From CAVUPF01 sp963803755 (GTDB taxonomy: Bacteria; Actinomycetota; Thermoleophilia; Solirubrobacterales; 70-9), in the NCBI GenBank assembly GCA_963803755.1, contig CAWDNP010000002.1, forward strand, positions 1-64,000: DNA of 64,000 nucleotides, given 5' to 3'. A program made the translations under genes and the position numbers. The notes under the pieces are model-generated. The model was not told the DNA's origin, did no database searches, and worked only from the letters and a program-made list of their open reading frames with translations. This document shows, in pieces, positions 29,863 to 38,666 of the stretch (its first letter is position 1; each line of letters opens with the position of its first letter).

Positions 29863-30177
29863 TCAGCCGATTCGCTCGTGCCGGCAGCTTTCCTCGATCG
29901 ACCGCGACCCCGGGTCTTCCAGCCTCGCATGCGTGGCGCAGAGGCTCCTCGCCCGCGCCCCGCAAGCTTCGACCGAGTCCCCTCCCATGATGCCGGGGAC
30001 GATTGCGGAGATGCAGCCACGCCGCAGCGCCGGCCCGGAATTTCCCACCGTCACCAGCACCAGCGCGATCACGGCGACCGCCGTGATCGCGACCGCCGCC
30101 ACTGCCACATTGCGCTCGCGCGTGCCCAGCCGCCGCAGCGGCGTGTTGACGCGCTGCCAGTGTCCCTCCATCGGCAT
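29863..30177 (-). CDS. Small membrane-anchored protein with paired Cys
   Basis: 104 residues. A polar start (EGHWQRVNTPLRRLGTRERN) is followed by one membrane helix (VAVAAVAITAVAVIALVLVTVG). An outside domain of about 60 residues has four Cys (RRGCISAIVPG, VEACGARARSLCATHA, EESCRHER), suggesting two disulfides. Proteins of this layout recur in Solirubrobacterales-like genomes in my memory. Function unknown. ATG 30177 or 30171 possible. Confidence 0.68.
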   Translation of the reverse strand: MPMEGHWQRVNTPLRRLGTRERNVAVAAVAITAVAVIALVLVTVGNSGPALRRGCISAIVPGIMGGDSVEACGARARSLCATHARLEDPGSRSIEESCRHERIG

Positions 30178-30420
30178 GGCGGCGCAGGTTAGCGATTTGC
30201 CGCAGGCCCAAATGGGTCAATCGGCCTGAGCGCCAGCCAGGCTCAAGCGTGGTTCCGACAATATGGCGAACCGCTCGCGCCGATCTTTAGACGCCTGTAC
30301 GTAGTGGCCGCTGCCCGGCCACGGCAGGGTTTACGCCGATACCGCCAGGAGTCCAATGCCCTGGTGGGTGCGTTTGATGCATCCGGCTCTGCTCTCCATA
30401 AGAAAGGAAACAGTGGATCG

Positions 30421-31788
30421 ATGAATTGGCTTGACACAGGAGACAACTCCTGGCAGATGACCGCGGCGACCCTGGTCGGCTTGATGAGCGTGCCGGGGCT
30501 GGTCGTCCTCTATGGCGGCGTAATGCAGAAACGCTGGTCAGTGAACTCGATGATGATGGCCTTCATCGCGTTCGCCTTGGTGCTGATCGTCTGGGTGCTG
30601 TTCGCCTTCAAGATGGGCTTCGGGGCACCGATGCACATCTTCGGAGCGAGCGGCGGCAGCTTCTTCGCCAACCTCTGGGGCAAGCCCGGCTCGATCCTGA
30701 GCAGCGCAGGGCTGACTGGCCAGGCAAAAATCCCGTTGCTGGGCGAAGCCGGCGAACTGCACTTCCCGACCTCGACGCTCGCCTACTTCCAGTTCGTGTT
30801 CGCGGCGATCACGCCGATCCTCTTCCTGGGCTCGGTGCTGGGCCGGATCAACTTCAAAGCGTGGATTCTGTTCGTACTGATCTGGTCGAGCGTCGTCTAC
30901 ACGGTCAACTCGTTCCTGCTCTGGGGCGGCGGTTACTTTGCCCAGCACGGTGCGCTTGACTTCTCCGGCGGCTACGTGATCCACCTCGCGGCCGGCGTAT
31001 CGGGCTTCGTCGCGGCTGCCGTGATCGGTCCGCGCCTGCGGCGCGATCGCGAGATCGACGCGCCGAACAACCTGGCGATGGTCGCGATCGGAGCCGGTTT
31101 GCTGTGGCTGGGCTGGAACGGCTTCAACGGTGGTGACCCCTATCTCGCCAGCCCTGATGCCTCGGCGGCGGTCCTCAACACCAACCTCTGCACGGCGGTT
31201 GCCTTCCTGGTCTGGGTCGCCTGGGACTACGCTACCGGGCGCAAGCCGAGCCTGATCGGCAGTGTCAACGGAATGATCGTCGGGCTCGTCGCGATCACCC
31301 CGGCAGCCGGCTTCGTGAACGGCTGGGGCGCGATCGCGATCGGCGTGATCGGGTCGACGATCGTCTACATGGCGCTCAACTACCTGAGCCGGGTGCGGCC
31401 CTTCCGCAACGTCGACGACACGCTGGGCGTCGTCTACACACACGGCTTCGCCGGCCTCGCGGGCGGCTTGCTGGTGGGTATATTCGCCAATAAGGCGATG
31501 GACAGCGAATTCATCATCAACGGACTGGTTTCGGGCGGTGGCCTGCGCTTGCTTGGTTGGCAGGCGCTCGCCGGGCTTTGGGTGATCGTCTTCTGCGCGA
31601 TCGCTACCTACATCATCTTGAAGGTGATAAGCCTGTTCGTGCCGCTGCGGATGACCGAGGAGGAAATGGAGGAAGGAGACATCGCCGTCCACGGGCACGA
31701 GGTCTACCCGTCCGACGTTCCCTCGCTCGGATACCCCGATGGGATCGGCTCGGCCGCCCCTGCGCCGGCTGGAGGAGCCTCGACGTAG
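30421..31788 (+). CDS. amt: Ammonium transporter (Amt)
   Basis: A 455-residue inner-membrane ammonium channel with 11 expected helices. Conserved features include LVVLYGGVMQKRWSVNSMMM near the start, the first pore His in GGYVIHLAAGVSGFVAA and the second in VVYTHGFAGLAGGLLVGIF. A charged cytoplasmic tail (MTEEEMEEGDIAVHGHEVY) follows, where GlnK usually docks. ATG 30421 with AAAGGAAA upstream; the longer open frame from 30304 is not protein-like. No glnB/glnK gene is next to it. Its stop is followed by a strong bidirectional terminator. Confidence 0.95.
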   Translation: MNWLDTGDNSWQMTAATLVGLMSVPGLVVLYGGVMQKRWSVNSMMMAFIAFALVLIVWVLFAFKMGFGAPMHIFGASGGSFFANLWGKPGSILSSAGLTGQAKIPLLGEAGELHFPTSTLAYFQFVFAAITPILFLGSVLGRINFKAWILFVLIWSSVVYTVNSFLLWGGGYFAQHGALDFSGGYVIHLAAGVSGFVAAAVIGPRLRRDREIDAPNNLAMVAIGAGLLWLGWNGFNGGDPYLASPDASAAVLNTNLCTAVAFLVWVAWDYATGRKPSLIGSVNGMIVGLVAITPAAGFVNGWGAIAIGVIGSTIVYMALNYLSRVRPFRNVDDTLGVVYTHGFAGLAGGLLVGIFANKAMDSEFIINGLVSGGGLRLLGWQALAGLWVIVFCAIATYIILKVISLFVPLRMTEEEMEEGDIAVHGHEVYPSDVPSLGYPDGIGSAAPAPAGGAST

Positions 31789-31826
31789 GGGCGAGCGGCA
31801 GCGCCGCTCACCACATAGCCGACGAC

Positions 31827-31858
31827 GAACCGCCCCCGCACTCTCCCGGGGGCGGTTC
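31827..31858. terminator. Bidirectional terminator between amt and lysR
   Basis: Perfect 12-bp stem, GAACCGCCCCCG and CGGGGGCGGTTC, with an 8-base loop. It lies between the convergent stops of amt and the LysR gene, so it can end both transcripts. No U tract on either side. Confidence 0.8.
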
Positions 31859-31879
31859 TCGTTGGCGATTCGCCCCGGC

Positions 31880-32797
31880 TCACGCCGGTGCCTCGCGAGA
31901 GCCTCCGGCGACGTCGCGAAGGACGTCGAGCATGGTCGCTACCGCCGGTGTCACCGCCGCCCCGCGCCGGGTGGCCGCGAAGACCTTGCGGACCGGGCTG
32001 TACGGGTGCAGGGCGCGGATGCGGATGTCATCGCGGACCGTTGAGAGCGCCAACTGGGGGATCAGCGCCACTCCGACACCTGCGGCGACCAGGCCCTGCA
32101 CCGTCTGGTAGTCGTCGCTCTCGAATGAGACGCTCGGCTCGAGCCCTGCTGCGTGGCATGAGCGGACGACGTGCCTCGCGCAGGGGCTGGTGGCGGAAGT
32201 CTGAATCCACGACTCCCCCCCGAGGTCCTCGAGCCGCAGCTTCTCGCGACCGGCCAGCGGATGGTCGCGGGGCAGCGCCAGGTGGAGGGGGTCGTCGAGC
32301 AGGTCGAATCGCCGCATCCCGGCCCCGAGTCTCTCGCCGACCCCTTCGAACTCGAAAAGCAAGACGAAGTCGAACTCGCCGGCTCGCAGCCGCGGTGCGA
32401 TCTCCTCTGGCTCGCCCTCGGCCAGGGTTATGTCGACGCCGGGGTGCGAGGCGCGAAACGCGGCGATCGCCTGCGGCATCAGCGTCGCTCCGGCGGTCGG
32501 GAAGGACGCGGTCCGCAGCCTCCCACCGCGCCCGGCCGCGATCGCCGCGATCTCGGCCTCGGCCGTCTCCATCCGCGCCAGGATCCCGCTGACATGGCCG
32601 GCCAGGGCGGCGCCCGCGGCGGTGGGGCGCACGCCGCCGCGGGTGCGCTCTATCAGCGGCGCCCCGACCTCTCCCTCGAGGGTGGCGATCGCTTGGGACA
32701 CCGCTGACTGCGAGTAGGAGAGAGCGTCTGCGGCATCCGAGAAGGAGCCGTGCGCGACGACTTCGCGGAAGACGTTGAGGCGGTTGGGATTTAGCAT
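31880..32797 (-). CDS. LysR family transcriptional regulator
   Basis: 305 residues. The N-terminal winged HTH is clear: LNVFREVVAHGSFSDAADAL, SYSQSAVSQAIATLEGEVGA and LIERTRGGVRPTAAG. A LysR substrate-binding domain follows (LRTASFPTAGATLMPQAIAA, PRLRAGEFDFVLLFEFEGVG, VSFESDDYQTVQGLVAAGVG). It is divergent from a universal stress protein gene across an unusually AT-rich 102-base region with LysR-type symmetry, so it probably regulates that gene and itself. Inducer unknown. Confidence 0.92.
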   Translation of the reverse strand: MLNPNRLNVFREVVAHGSFSDAADALSYSQSAVSQAIATLEGEVGAPLIERTRGGVRPTAAGAALAGHVSGILARMETAEAEIAAIAAGRGGRLRTASFPTAGATLMPQAIAAFRASHPGVDITLAEGEPEEIAPRLRAGEFDFVLLFEFEGVGERLGAGMRRFDLLDDPLHLALPRDHPLAGREKLRLEDLGGESWIQTSATSPCARHVVRSCHAAGLEPSVSFESDDYQTVQGLVAAGVGVALIPQLALSTVRDDIRIRALHPYSPVRKVFAATRRGAAVTPAVATMLDVLRDVAGGSREAPA

Positions 32798-32899
32798 AAG
32801 TAAAACTGATTCTATACATAGGTATTAACAGTTGTGGTGATGCTAATTCGGTGCCACCATCGCCTCGACACTTCGCAACCCCTTCCAAGGAGGGCAACC
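32798..32899. promoter_or_regulatory. AT-rich divergent promoter region of lysR and usp
   Basis: The stretch around 32803-32860 is much richer in A/T than anything near it. It contains ATACATAGGTAT, an inverted ATAC/GTAT pair with a T-N-A centre, which fits a LysR-type site. AAGGAGG at 32887-32893 is the ribosome site of the usp gene. Confidence 0.5.
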
Positions 32900-33577
32900 A
32901 TGGCACCGAAGATCATCGTTTCCTACGACGACACCGACAACGACCGCGACGCGCTGGCGCTCGGACGCCTGCTCGCCTACTCCGGAGCGGAGCTCTCGCT
33001 CGCCTACGTGCGCCACTCCCAGGGCGGGGCGCTCGAGGAGAAGGAAGCGGAGGAGCTACTGGCCCGCGGTGCGGCCTCGGTCGGCGCCCCGGACATGCCC
33101 CGCCACGTCGTCGTCAACCCCGGGACCAGCGTGGGCCTGGCGGAACTGGCCGAGCGTGAGAACGCCGACGTCATCGTCTTTGGCTCTGAGTACCGCACGG
33201 CACCCGGTACGGTCAAGCCCGGGATCCCTGCCCACAAACTGCTGCTGGGCGGACCTGCGGCAATCGCGGTTGCCCCGGCAGGTCTGCGCTCGAACCCATC
33301 GATCAGCGTCAACACGATCGGCGTCCTCGACGAGGGCGACGCGAGTGCCAGGGAGACCGCGAACAGCCTCGCGTCCGCGCTCGGCGCAAGCGTCGCCGAG
33401 CACGGCAGCGGTCCAGTCGATCTGCTCGTCGTCGGCTCGCGCCCCGAGTCCCCGCAGGGGAAGGTCACGCTCAGTGCCGCCAGCGACTACGTAGTCGAGG
33501 CGGCGACCTACCCGGTGCTGGTGACTCCCCGCGGCGTCGCGATCAGCTTCTCTGCGGCCCAGGCCCCGGTCGCCTGA
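32900..33577 (+). CDS. Universal stress protein family
   Basis: 225 residues with a UspA-like alpha/beta fold. The first half begins KIIVSYDDTDNDRDALALGR and runs LAYVRHSQGG, then LAELAERENADVIVFGSEYR and GGPAAIAVAP. The second half is a shorter repeat (ISVNTIGVLDEGDASARETA, VDLLVVGSRPESPQGKVTLS, YPVLVTPRG). The ATP-binding G-2x-G-9x-GS motif is only partly preserved, so nucleotide binding is uncertain. ATG 32900 with AAGGAGG seven bases upstream. Confidence 0.85.
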   Translation: MAPKIIVSYDDTDNDRDALALGRLLAYSGAELSLAYVRHSQGGALEEKEAEELLARGAASVGAPDMPRHVVVNPGTSVGLAELAERENADVIVFGSEYRTAPGTVKPGIPAHKLLLGGPAAIAVAPAGLRSNPSISVNTIGVLDEGDASARETANSLASALGASVAEHGSGPVDLLVVGSRPESPQGKVTLSAASDYVVEAATYPVLVTPRGVAISFSAAQAPVA

Positions 33578-34013
33578 GGACCAGGATGACGGCCGCGACC
33601 GAAGGGTCGCGGCCGTCGATCCGCTCCCGTACGGCGGACCAGCTGATCGGCTGCGGGTCGCGTCCCGCGCTCAGCTCTGCCACGGCCTCATCCAGGGAGT
33701 CAGCCTCGACCAAGGCGGCGCTCGGCACGACGGCGGCATTGCCCTCGGCCTCCTCCAGCATTCGCCTCGTCACGTCCTCGGTCAAGCGCTGCGCGTTGGA
33801 CCACCCCTGCCCGAAGGACAGGTCAGGTGTCTCCAAGCTGGGCCCCTCGAGGATCGTCAGCTTGCTCTCACCGGGCTCCCATTCATGTTCGCCGAACTCG
33901 AACGGCTGACCGCCGAGCCACGGCTCGAGGACCGTCCGGCGCAGCTCGTCCTCGCCCAGGTTAAAGAGCCGGGCACGGTGAAAGGAGGAGCTGATCTCAA
34001 CGTGAAATGGCAT
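33543..34013 (-). CDS. Conserved hypothetical protein
   Basis: 156 residues, cytoplasmic, no recognised domain. The first part (FHVEISSSFHRARLFNLGED, LRRTVLEPWLGGQPFEFGEH) and middle (ESKLTILEGPSLETPDLSFG, GWSNAQRLTEDVTRRMLEEA) look folded; the end is basic (AAVILVLRRPGPGPQRS). Its 3' end overlaps the convergent usp gene by 35 bases, and it is divergent from a HAD gene with 24 bases between starts. No function can be proposed. Confidence 0.7.
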   Translation of the reverse strand: MPFHVEISSSFHRARLFNLGEDELRRTVLEPWLGGQPFEFGEHEWEPGESKLTILEGPSLETPDLSFGQGWSNAQRLTEDVTRRMLEEAEGNAAVVPSAALVEADSLDEAVAELSAGRDPQPISWSAVRERIDGRDPSVAAVILVLRRPGPGPQRS

Positions 34014-34037
34014 GGAACAACCATATGCTGAGGCGCT

Positions 34038-34694
34038 ATGCAGGCGCCGCTGCCCGACGCCGTCGTGTTCGACAACGACGGCCTGCTGCTCGACACCGAG
34101 TCGGTCTGGACCCGGGCCGAGCAGGACCTATTCGAGCGGCGCGGCGTTGCCTTCAGGCCGGTCGACAAGCTGGAGCTGGTTGGCACCTCGGCCGAGGTTG
34201 CCGGGGGGATCCTCGAGCGCCGGCTCGGCGAGCCGGGGCGAGCGGCGGCGCTGATCGAGGAGTTGAACGAGCTCGTCGTCGCCGAGCTGGAGCACGGGGT
34301 GGAGGCGATGGTCGGGGCACGGGCGCTACTCAGCTCGCTGCAGGAGAGGGGGACGCCGATCGGCCTTGTCTCCAACTCGCCGCTGCGCTTCGTGCGTCGC
34401 TCGCTGGAGATCGTCGGTTTCGCGAGTTGCTTCGATGCGGTGGTGAGCGCGCATGAAGTGGCGGCTCCGAAGCCGGCGCCCGACCCATATCTGGAGGCAT
34501 GCCGGCGGCTGGGCGTGGAGGCGGGCCCATCGGTGGTGGCGCTGGAGGACTCCCCGACCGGGGTGGCCGCGGCGCGAGCCGCCGGGCTGACCGTGATCGG
34601 GGTGCCCTCGATCCAAGGGGTGGCCCTCGACGAGGCCCACCATCTGGCCGAGTCGTTGCTCGATGACGTGATCGCCCGCCGCCTCGCCTTCTGA
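34038..34694 (+). CDS. HAD family phosphatase (beta-phosphoglucomutase-like)
   Basis: A 218-residue HAD-superfamily hydrolase of the PGMB/Gph subgroup with a helical cap. Motif I is VVFDNDGLLLDTES with both Asp, motif II is GLVSNSP, motif III Lys is in AAPKPAPDPYLEACRRLG and motif IV is VVALEDSPTGVAAARAAG. Substrates in this group are sugar phosphates or phosphoglycolate; specificity cannot be read. ATG 34038. Confidence 0.92.
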   Translation: MQAPLPDAVVFDNDGLLLDTESVWTRAEQDLFERRGVAFRPVDKLELVGTSAEVAGGILERRLGEPGRAAALIEELNELVVAELEHGVEAMVGARALLSSLQERGTPIGLVSNSPLRFVRRSLEIVGFASCFDAVVSAHEVAAPKPAPDPYLEACRRLGVEAGPSVVALEDSPTGVAAARAAGLTVIGVPSIQGVALDEAHHLAESLLDDVIARRLAF

Positions 34695-34736
34695 CCTGAC
34701 CCAGTCTATGAGCCTCCAGTCGAGGCTCAGGGTCGA

Positions 34737-35616
34737 TCAGCCGCGCAGGACGCGTCGGCGCCGCAGCACCCGTTCACAGATCTTGAGCAGCTCGCCCACC
34801 CGACGCTCGGCTTCGGCGTCAAGATCGCCGCTTAGCGCTACGTTCGCCGCCTCGCCGGCCTCCCCCCGCCGCGCTTGGAGCGTCCCCATGTCCTCGTCGT
34901 GGCCGGAATCGGTCACCGCCCCGCCCAGCTCGACCAGCAGCGCCTCCAGCCCGATTCGAAGCTGCAGGGCCGCCTCCCGGCCGCGCCCGGCGTCGAGGTC
35001 GGCCCGGGCACGCAGCAGCAGCGTTCTCGCAGGCGTCGATCCGTTCGCGGCCGCCGAGTACCGCCGCCGTTCGTTCCTGGGGGCGCAGCGATTCGGCACG
35101 CCGTCGCCTTCGCGAGGCGTCGGTCGCCCAGACGTCGACCTCACACGCCGCGGCGAAACCTCCCGTTGCGACCTCCTTGCCGCTGCCGTAGCCGACCCGC
35201 ACCGCGACGGCTCGCTCGGGGCTCAGCTCATGGCCGTGGGGGTCGGCGCTCGACGTCGCGTGGACATGCAGGGCCCGGTTTAGGAGGGCGATGCCCTCGG
35301 TGACGAGGGCATCGACCGTCTCGTCTGCCTGCACCGCCTCCTCCAGCCAGCGGGCGGCCTCATGCTCGCGGTCAAATGGCTCAAACGCCCGCACCGCCGT
35401 CGCCCGAGCCAGCGGTAAGGGGGCGATGGAGCATCCGGCCTCGGTCGCGCGCGGCCGTTTCCGGCGCTTTGAGGCGGGCCGCGGCGCGCCGAGCGTCTCG
35501 ACGATCAACACGCTCTCCCCGTCCTGCCTTGCGCCGGCGCGCGCCAGGTAGCGTCCGTCCGCGAGGGCGAGCGGGCCGGCGAACTCGAACTGCACGAATC
35601 CGAAGAGCTGGGCCAC
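34737..35616 (-). CDS. Conserved hypothetical protein, one frameshift
   Basis: About 292 residues. It opens MAQLFGFVQFEFAGPLALAD and contains LARATAVRAFEPFDREHEAA, VRVGYGSGKEVATGG and LRPQERTAAVLGGRERIDACE. Near 35030 the frame must change (one extra A in GAGAACG) to give TLLLRARADLDAGRGREAAL, QLRIGLEALLVEL and the basic end CERVLRRRRVLRG. The reconstructed protein matches a lineage-type family I recall from Solirubrobacterales, of unknown function. The helical C-terminus suggests a protein-protein interaction module. Gene overlap or partners are not visible. Confidence 0.66.
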
Positions 35617-35660
35617 GAGGCCGGATTATCTCCTCGGGCCGGCTCGCGACCGCCGGGCTC

Positions 35661-38129
35661 TCAGTAGCCGGCGGGGTGGCGGACTACGAAGCCGGCTGGA
35701 TAGGGCGGTTCGGTGTGCCAGCGCGGCCCGGAGCCCTGGGCGTCCCCGACCGTGTCCCAGCGCAGGCCGGCGATCTCAGCGTAGGTGTGGGTGGCGTTGG
35801 CATAGACGGTCACCCAGCGCCCGGAGCCCGGCTGTCCCCAGCTCTCCAGCGCTCCCGAGGTCAGCGGGGTGGAGAGGAGGTGGGCGGCATGGAGCACGTA
35901 GCTGACTGATCCGGAGCAGTCATAGCCTGCAGCGTTCCAGGAGCCGTGCCCGCCACCCCAGATGTAGGGCGTGGTCGAGATGTGGTTGGCGGCGGCGATC
36001 ATCGTCTGGACGGCGGGCGGCGCGTCGATCGGCGCGATCGCTTTGCCGCCTATGAGGCTCGCCGCCTGGGGGGGGTAGAAGTCGAGGTCGATGAGGCGCG
36101 GGCGCGCGTCGCTGGCGACGCTGACGCTGCCGAGCCGCATCGTCGAGACCACCTCCTGCGGCTGCACGGCGCCCTGCATCCGCAGCGTCGCCTGGGCCAG
36201 TTCGTGGGGAGGATCCCCGACCCCCTGATGGCCGAGCACCGAGGTGCCGTTCACCCGGTCGATCTTCACCACGAAGCCGCTATGGTTGGCACAACTCGAC
36301 GGGGCGATCCCGAGGCTAAAGCCCTGGGCGGTGAGGTACTCGATTCCCGCCAGGACACGCCGTTCCACCTGCCCGGCGCGGATCGCGCTTTGCTCGCAGG
36401 ACGGCAGCGAGAGGTGGGTGTCGCTGAGGGATCGGCGCCGCAGGTCCTCGCTGGAGAGCAGCAACACCTGAGCGGGGCTGGCGCTCGGGGCGAGCGGTCG
36501 GGCGCTGTGGTAGATCGCTCCCGCGCCGCCTCTGCGCCATCCGTCGAGGATCGCCGTGGGGTCGATCTTCGGCGAGCCGTCGGGCTGGATCGAGAAGTTG
36601 ATGTGGGCCCCGGAGCCCGAAGCGCCGTCTCCGACCTGGGCAAGCACGGTACCTGCCACCACATGGGCGCCCTTCCCCAGTTGCTGTTCGGTGGTCGCCA
36701 CCGAGGAGGCACCGAGCTGTCCAACGAGAGCGGCGCGAGCGCGGTTGGCAGGGCGGCCGGGTAGGGCGTAGAGACGCCGCCGGAAGCTCCTCTCACCACT
36801 TGCCGCCAAGTTGGGTGCCGGCGTCTTCATCGCCGCGAGCTTCGCGGTCGGTTCGGAGGGCTGTTGGGCCTTCGGCGTTCGGTAGCGGCTGCGGATCGCT
36901 CCCAGGTCGGTGTATGTGAAGCGGCTTCCGTAGGCGTCCTGGAGAACCATGTAGTTGCCGAGGCGGGCGCTGTGTCCGACCTTGAGGATGACCCCGTTGG
37001 CTACCGCGACCACCGGCGAGCCGGCCGGCGCGTAGATGTCGATCCCGGCGGCTGAGGGATGAGTGCGCTTGACGGCGGCCGAGGCGGTTGCTTCGCTGAG
37101 CCAGTTCCGCTGCAGCATTTCGGCGGCGCCGGCGTTGTCGGCATAGCTGGCCTTGCCGCGAACCGGGAAGTTGGATCCCTCGGCGAGCTGGGTCAGCGCG
37201 CTCACCAGGTTGGCGGGGAGGCTCTCGTAGTTCTGAGCGTCGCTCAGCACCTCTCGCGCGTACCAATCGGCGTGGTTGTAGGCAAGGACTGCCTTGAAGA
37301 TGTCTTTGGTCCCACCCGCGGCAGCGAGATAGCGAGCGGCGGCGCAGATCGCGTCGACTGGGTTGTATGGGTCCTTGCGGCCATCGCCGTTGGCGTCGAC
37401 TCCCCATGTCGCCCAGGTCGAGGGAAGGAACTGCATCCATCCCTCCGCCCCGGCGCTGGAGGGGCCCAGGTCGGTGCCGAAATCGGTCTCAACTTTGTTG
37501 ATCGCGGCGAGCACCTCCCAGGGGATCCCGTATTGGGTGCCGCACGCCTGGTAGACGGGCAGCAGAAGCGGGGGGATTTCGAACGAGCCGATGGCGAAAT
37601 CGGAGACTCCGATCGGCACCGATTCGAAGGGGCCGGCCGCGGTCGAGCTAGGTTCGACCGGCGAGCCGCCGTCGCCGGGCCGGGCGCCGGCGCCCTTCGT
37701 TGTCGAGTGGGTACCGGCCTTCCCGCTCGGCGCGCTGACGCCGCCATTCGCTGCTTCCCCGCCGATGCTCTGATGATGGACCACGCCCGTTCTCGGTTCG
37801 TGCCCGGCTTCGCCGGGCGCCTTGCCGAAGCCGATAGTCGTCCCATGTTTGACGCCGCCCGACGGCGTTTTGGCAGTCGTTTCTTCGCTGCTTTTCGAGG
37901 GCGGCCGGCAGCGTGCTTCGGTCTTGTGGGCCCGGTTGCGGTGGTGGCCGACCTCCTTCGAGCAGGCTGGTGCGGTCGTCGTCGGCGTCGTCGGGGTCGT
38001 GCTGAGCGGCGTTGTGGACTGCGCGGCGTTGCTCGCGCTCGGCGGGGTCGCGCCCGCCATGCCCGCGCCGAGCGCCGTCACGGCGCAGAAGCTGGCCAGT
38101 GCGATGGTCAGTGCAAGCTTGTGTCTCAT
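35661..38129 (-). CDS. Modular cell-wall hydrolase: lytic transglycosylase + M23-like + NlpC/P60-like
   Basis: 822 residues with a signal peptide (LALTIALASFCAVTALGAGM) and a long Thr/Pro/Ser/Gly linker to about 190. A lytic transglycosylase domain (about 195-330) has AAINKVETDFG with the catalytic Glu, then GAEGWMQFLPSTWATWG. A LytM/M23-like domain (about 360-515) reads GIDIYAPAGSPVVAVANGVI. A C-terminal NlpC/P60-like domain (about 700-822) has YDCSGSVSYVLH (Cys) and THTYAEIAGLRWDT (His). In the M23 part the HxH motif reads AHINFS and the HxGxD His is displaced, so its zinc site looks lost. Cleavage of glycan and peptide by one protein is inferred. ATG 38129 begins the signal peptide. Confidence 0.85.
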   Translation of the reverse strand: MRHKLALTIALASFCAVTALGAGMAGATPPSASNAAQSTTPLSTTPTTPTTTAPACSKEVGHHRNRAHKTEARCRPPSKSSEETTAKTPSGGVKHGTTIGFGKAPGEAGHEPRTGVVHHQSIGGEAANGGVSAPSGKAGTHSTTKGAGARPGDGGSPVEPSSTAAGPFESVPIGVSDFAIGSFEIPPLLLPVYQACGTQYGIPWEVLAAINKVETDFGTDLGPSSAGAEGWMQFLPSTWATWGVDANGDGRKDPYNPVDAICAAARYLAAAGGTKDIFKAVLAYNHADWYAREVLSDAQNYESLPANLVSALTQLAEGSNFPVRGKASYADNAGAAEMLQRNWLSEATASAAVKRTHPSAAGIDIYAPAGSPVVAVANGVILKVGHSARLGNYMVLQDAYGSRFTYTDLGAIRSRYRTPKAQQPSEPTAKLAAMKTPAPNLAASGERSFRRRLYALPGRPANRARAALVGQLGASSVATTEQQLGKGAHVVAGTVLAQVGDGASGSGAHINFSIQPDGSPKIDPTAILDGWRRGGAGAIYHSARPLAPSASPAQVLLLSSEDLRRRSLSDTHLSLPSCEQSAIRAGQVERRVLAGIEYLTAQGFSLGIAPSSCANHSGFVVKIDRVNGTSVLGHQGVGDPPHELAQATLRMQGAVQPQEVVSTMRLGSVSVASDARPRLIDLDFYPPQAASLIGGKAIAPIDAPPAVQTMIAAANHISTTPYIWGGGHGSWNAAGYDCSGSVSYVLHAAHLLSTPLTSGALESWGQPGSGRWVTVYANATHTYAEIAGLRWDTVGDAQGSGPRWHTEPPYPAGFVVRHPAGY

Positions 38130-38211
38130 CCCAGGGCGCCTCGGTACCCGCTGTGACGGATCGCGTAACCCGTGTCCGCTCTCTCCCCGCGCAACAGGCC
38201 CGCCCACGCTA

Positions 38212-38258
38212 CTTGTTGGCATGGGGGGGATGCAATGAATCGCGACGCCCCCAACAAG
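38212..38258. repeat. Inverted repeat upstream of the coiled-coil gene
   Basis: CTTGTTGG at 38212-38219 and its exact complement CCAACAAG at 38251-38258, separated by 31 bases. It lies in the divergent region between the wall hydrolase and the coiled-coil protein and may be an operator or a leader hairpin. No U tract. Confidence 0.35.
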
Positions 38259-38336
38259 GCCTTAATCAACGTTTGTTCCATGCCGGCGGGGCAGAGGATT
38301 TCAGCCGTGCCGGATGCGCTCGTTAAGCTCAGGTCA

Positions 38337-38657
38337 ATGAGCGCGGAGCAGGACGAGCAGGAGGGCCTCAGAGCCCGCAGCGAGCAGGCGATCGGCGACT
38401 TCGCACAGGCCCTCTTCGACAGTCAGGTGCTTGAGAATGCCCTTGCCGCTGCCTTCGGCGCCCGGGAGAAGGCGCTGGAGGCACAACATGCCGCGATGAG
38501 TGCGCTCAACCTGCCCTCCGCGGGAGATCTCGAGCGCCTAGAGCGCCGTCTGCGTTCTTTCTCCCAACGATTGGAGGATGTCGAGGAGCAGATCGATCAG
38601 GTCTCCCGCGAGCTCGCCGAGCTCCGCCGCCGGATGGCCAAATCTGACAAAGACTAA
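38337..38657 (+). CDS. Short coiled-coil protein, phasin-like in layout
   Basis: 106 residues from ATG 38337 (MSAEQDEQEGLRARSEQAIG); an earlier ATG at 38235 would add 34 residues but lacks a clear ribosome site. The protein is almost wholly helical. AIGDFAQALFDSQVLENALA and AAFGAREKALEAQHAAMSAL are followed by a heptad-rich C-terminus (LERLERRLRSFSQRLEDVEE, QIDQVSRELAELRRRMA). The layout recalls phasins or PHA-associated coiled coils, but no PHA genes are nearby. Convergent with the nucleoside phosphorylase gene, nine bases apart. Confidence 0.68.
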   Translation: MSAEQDEQEGLRARSEQAIGDFAQALFDSQVLENALAAAFGAREKALEAQHAAMSALNLPSAGDLERLERRLRSFSQRLEDVEEQIDQVSRELAELRRRMAKSDKD

Positions 38658-38666
38658 TCCTCAACT

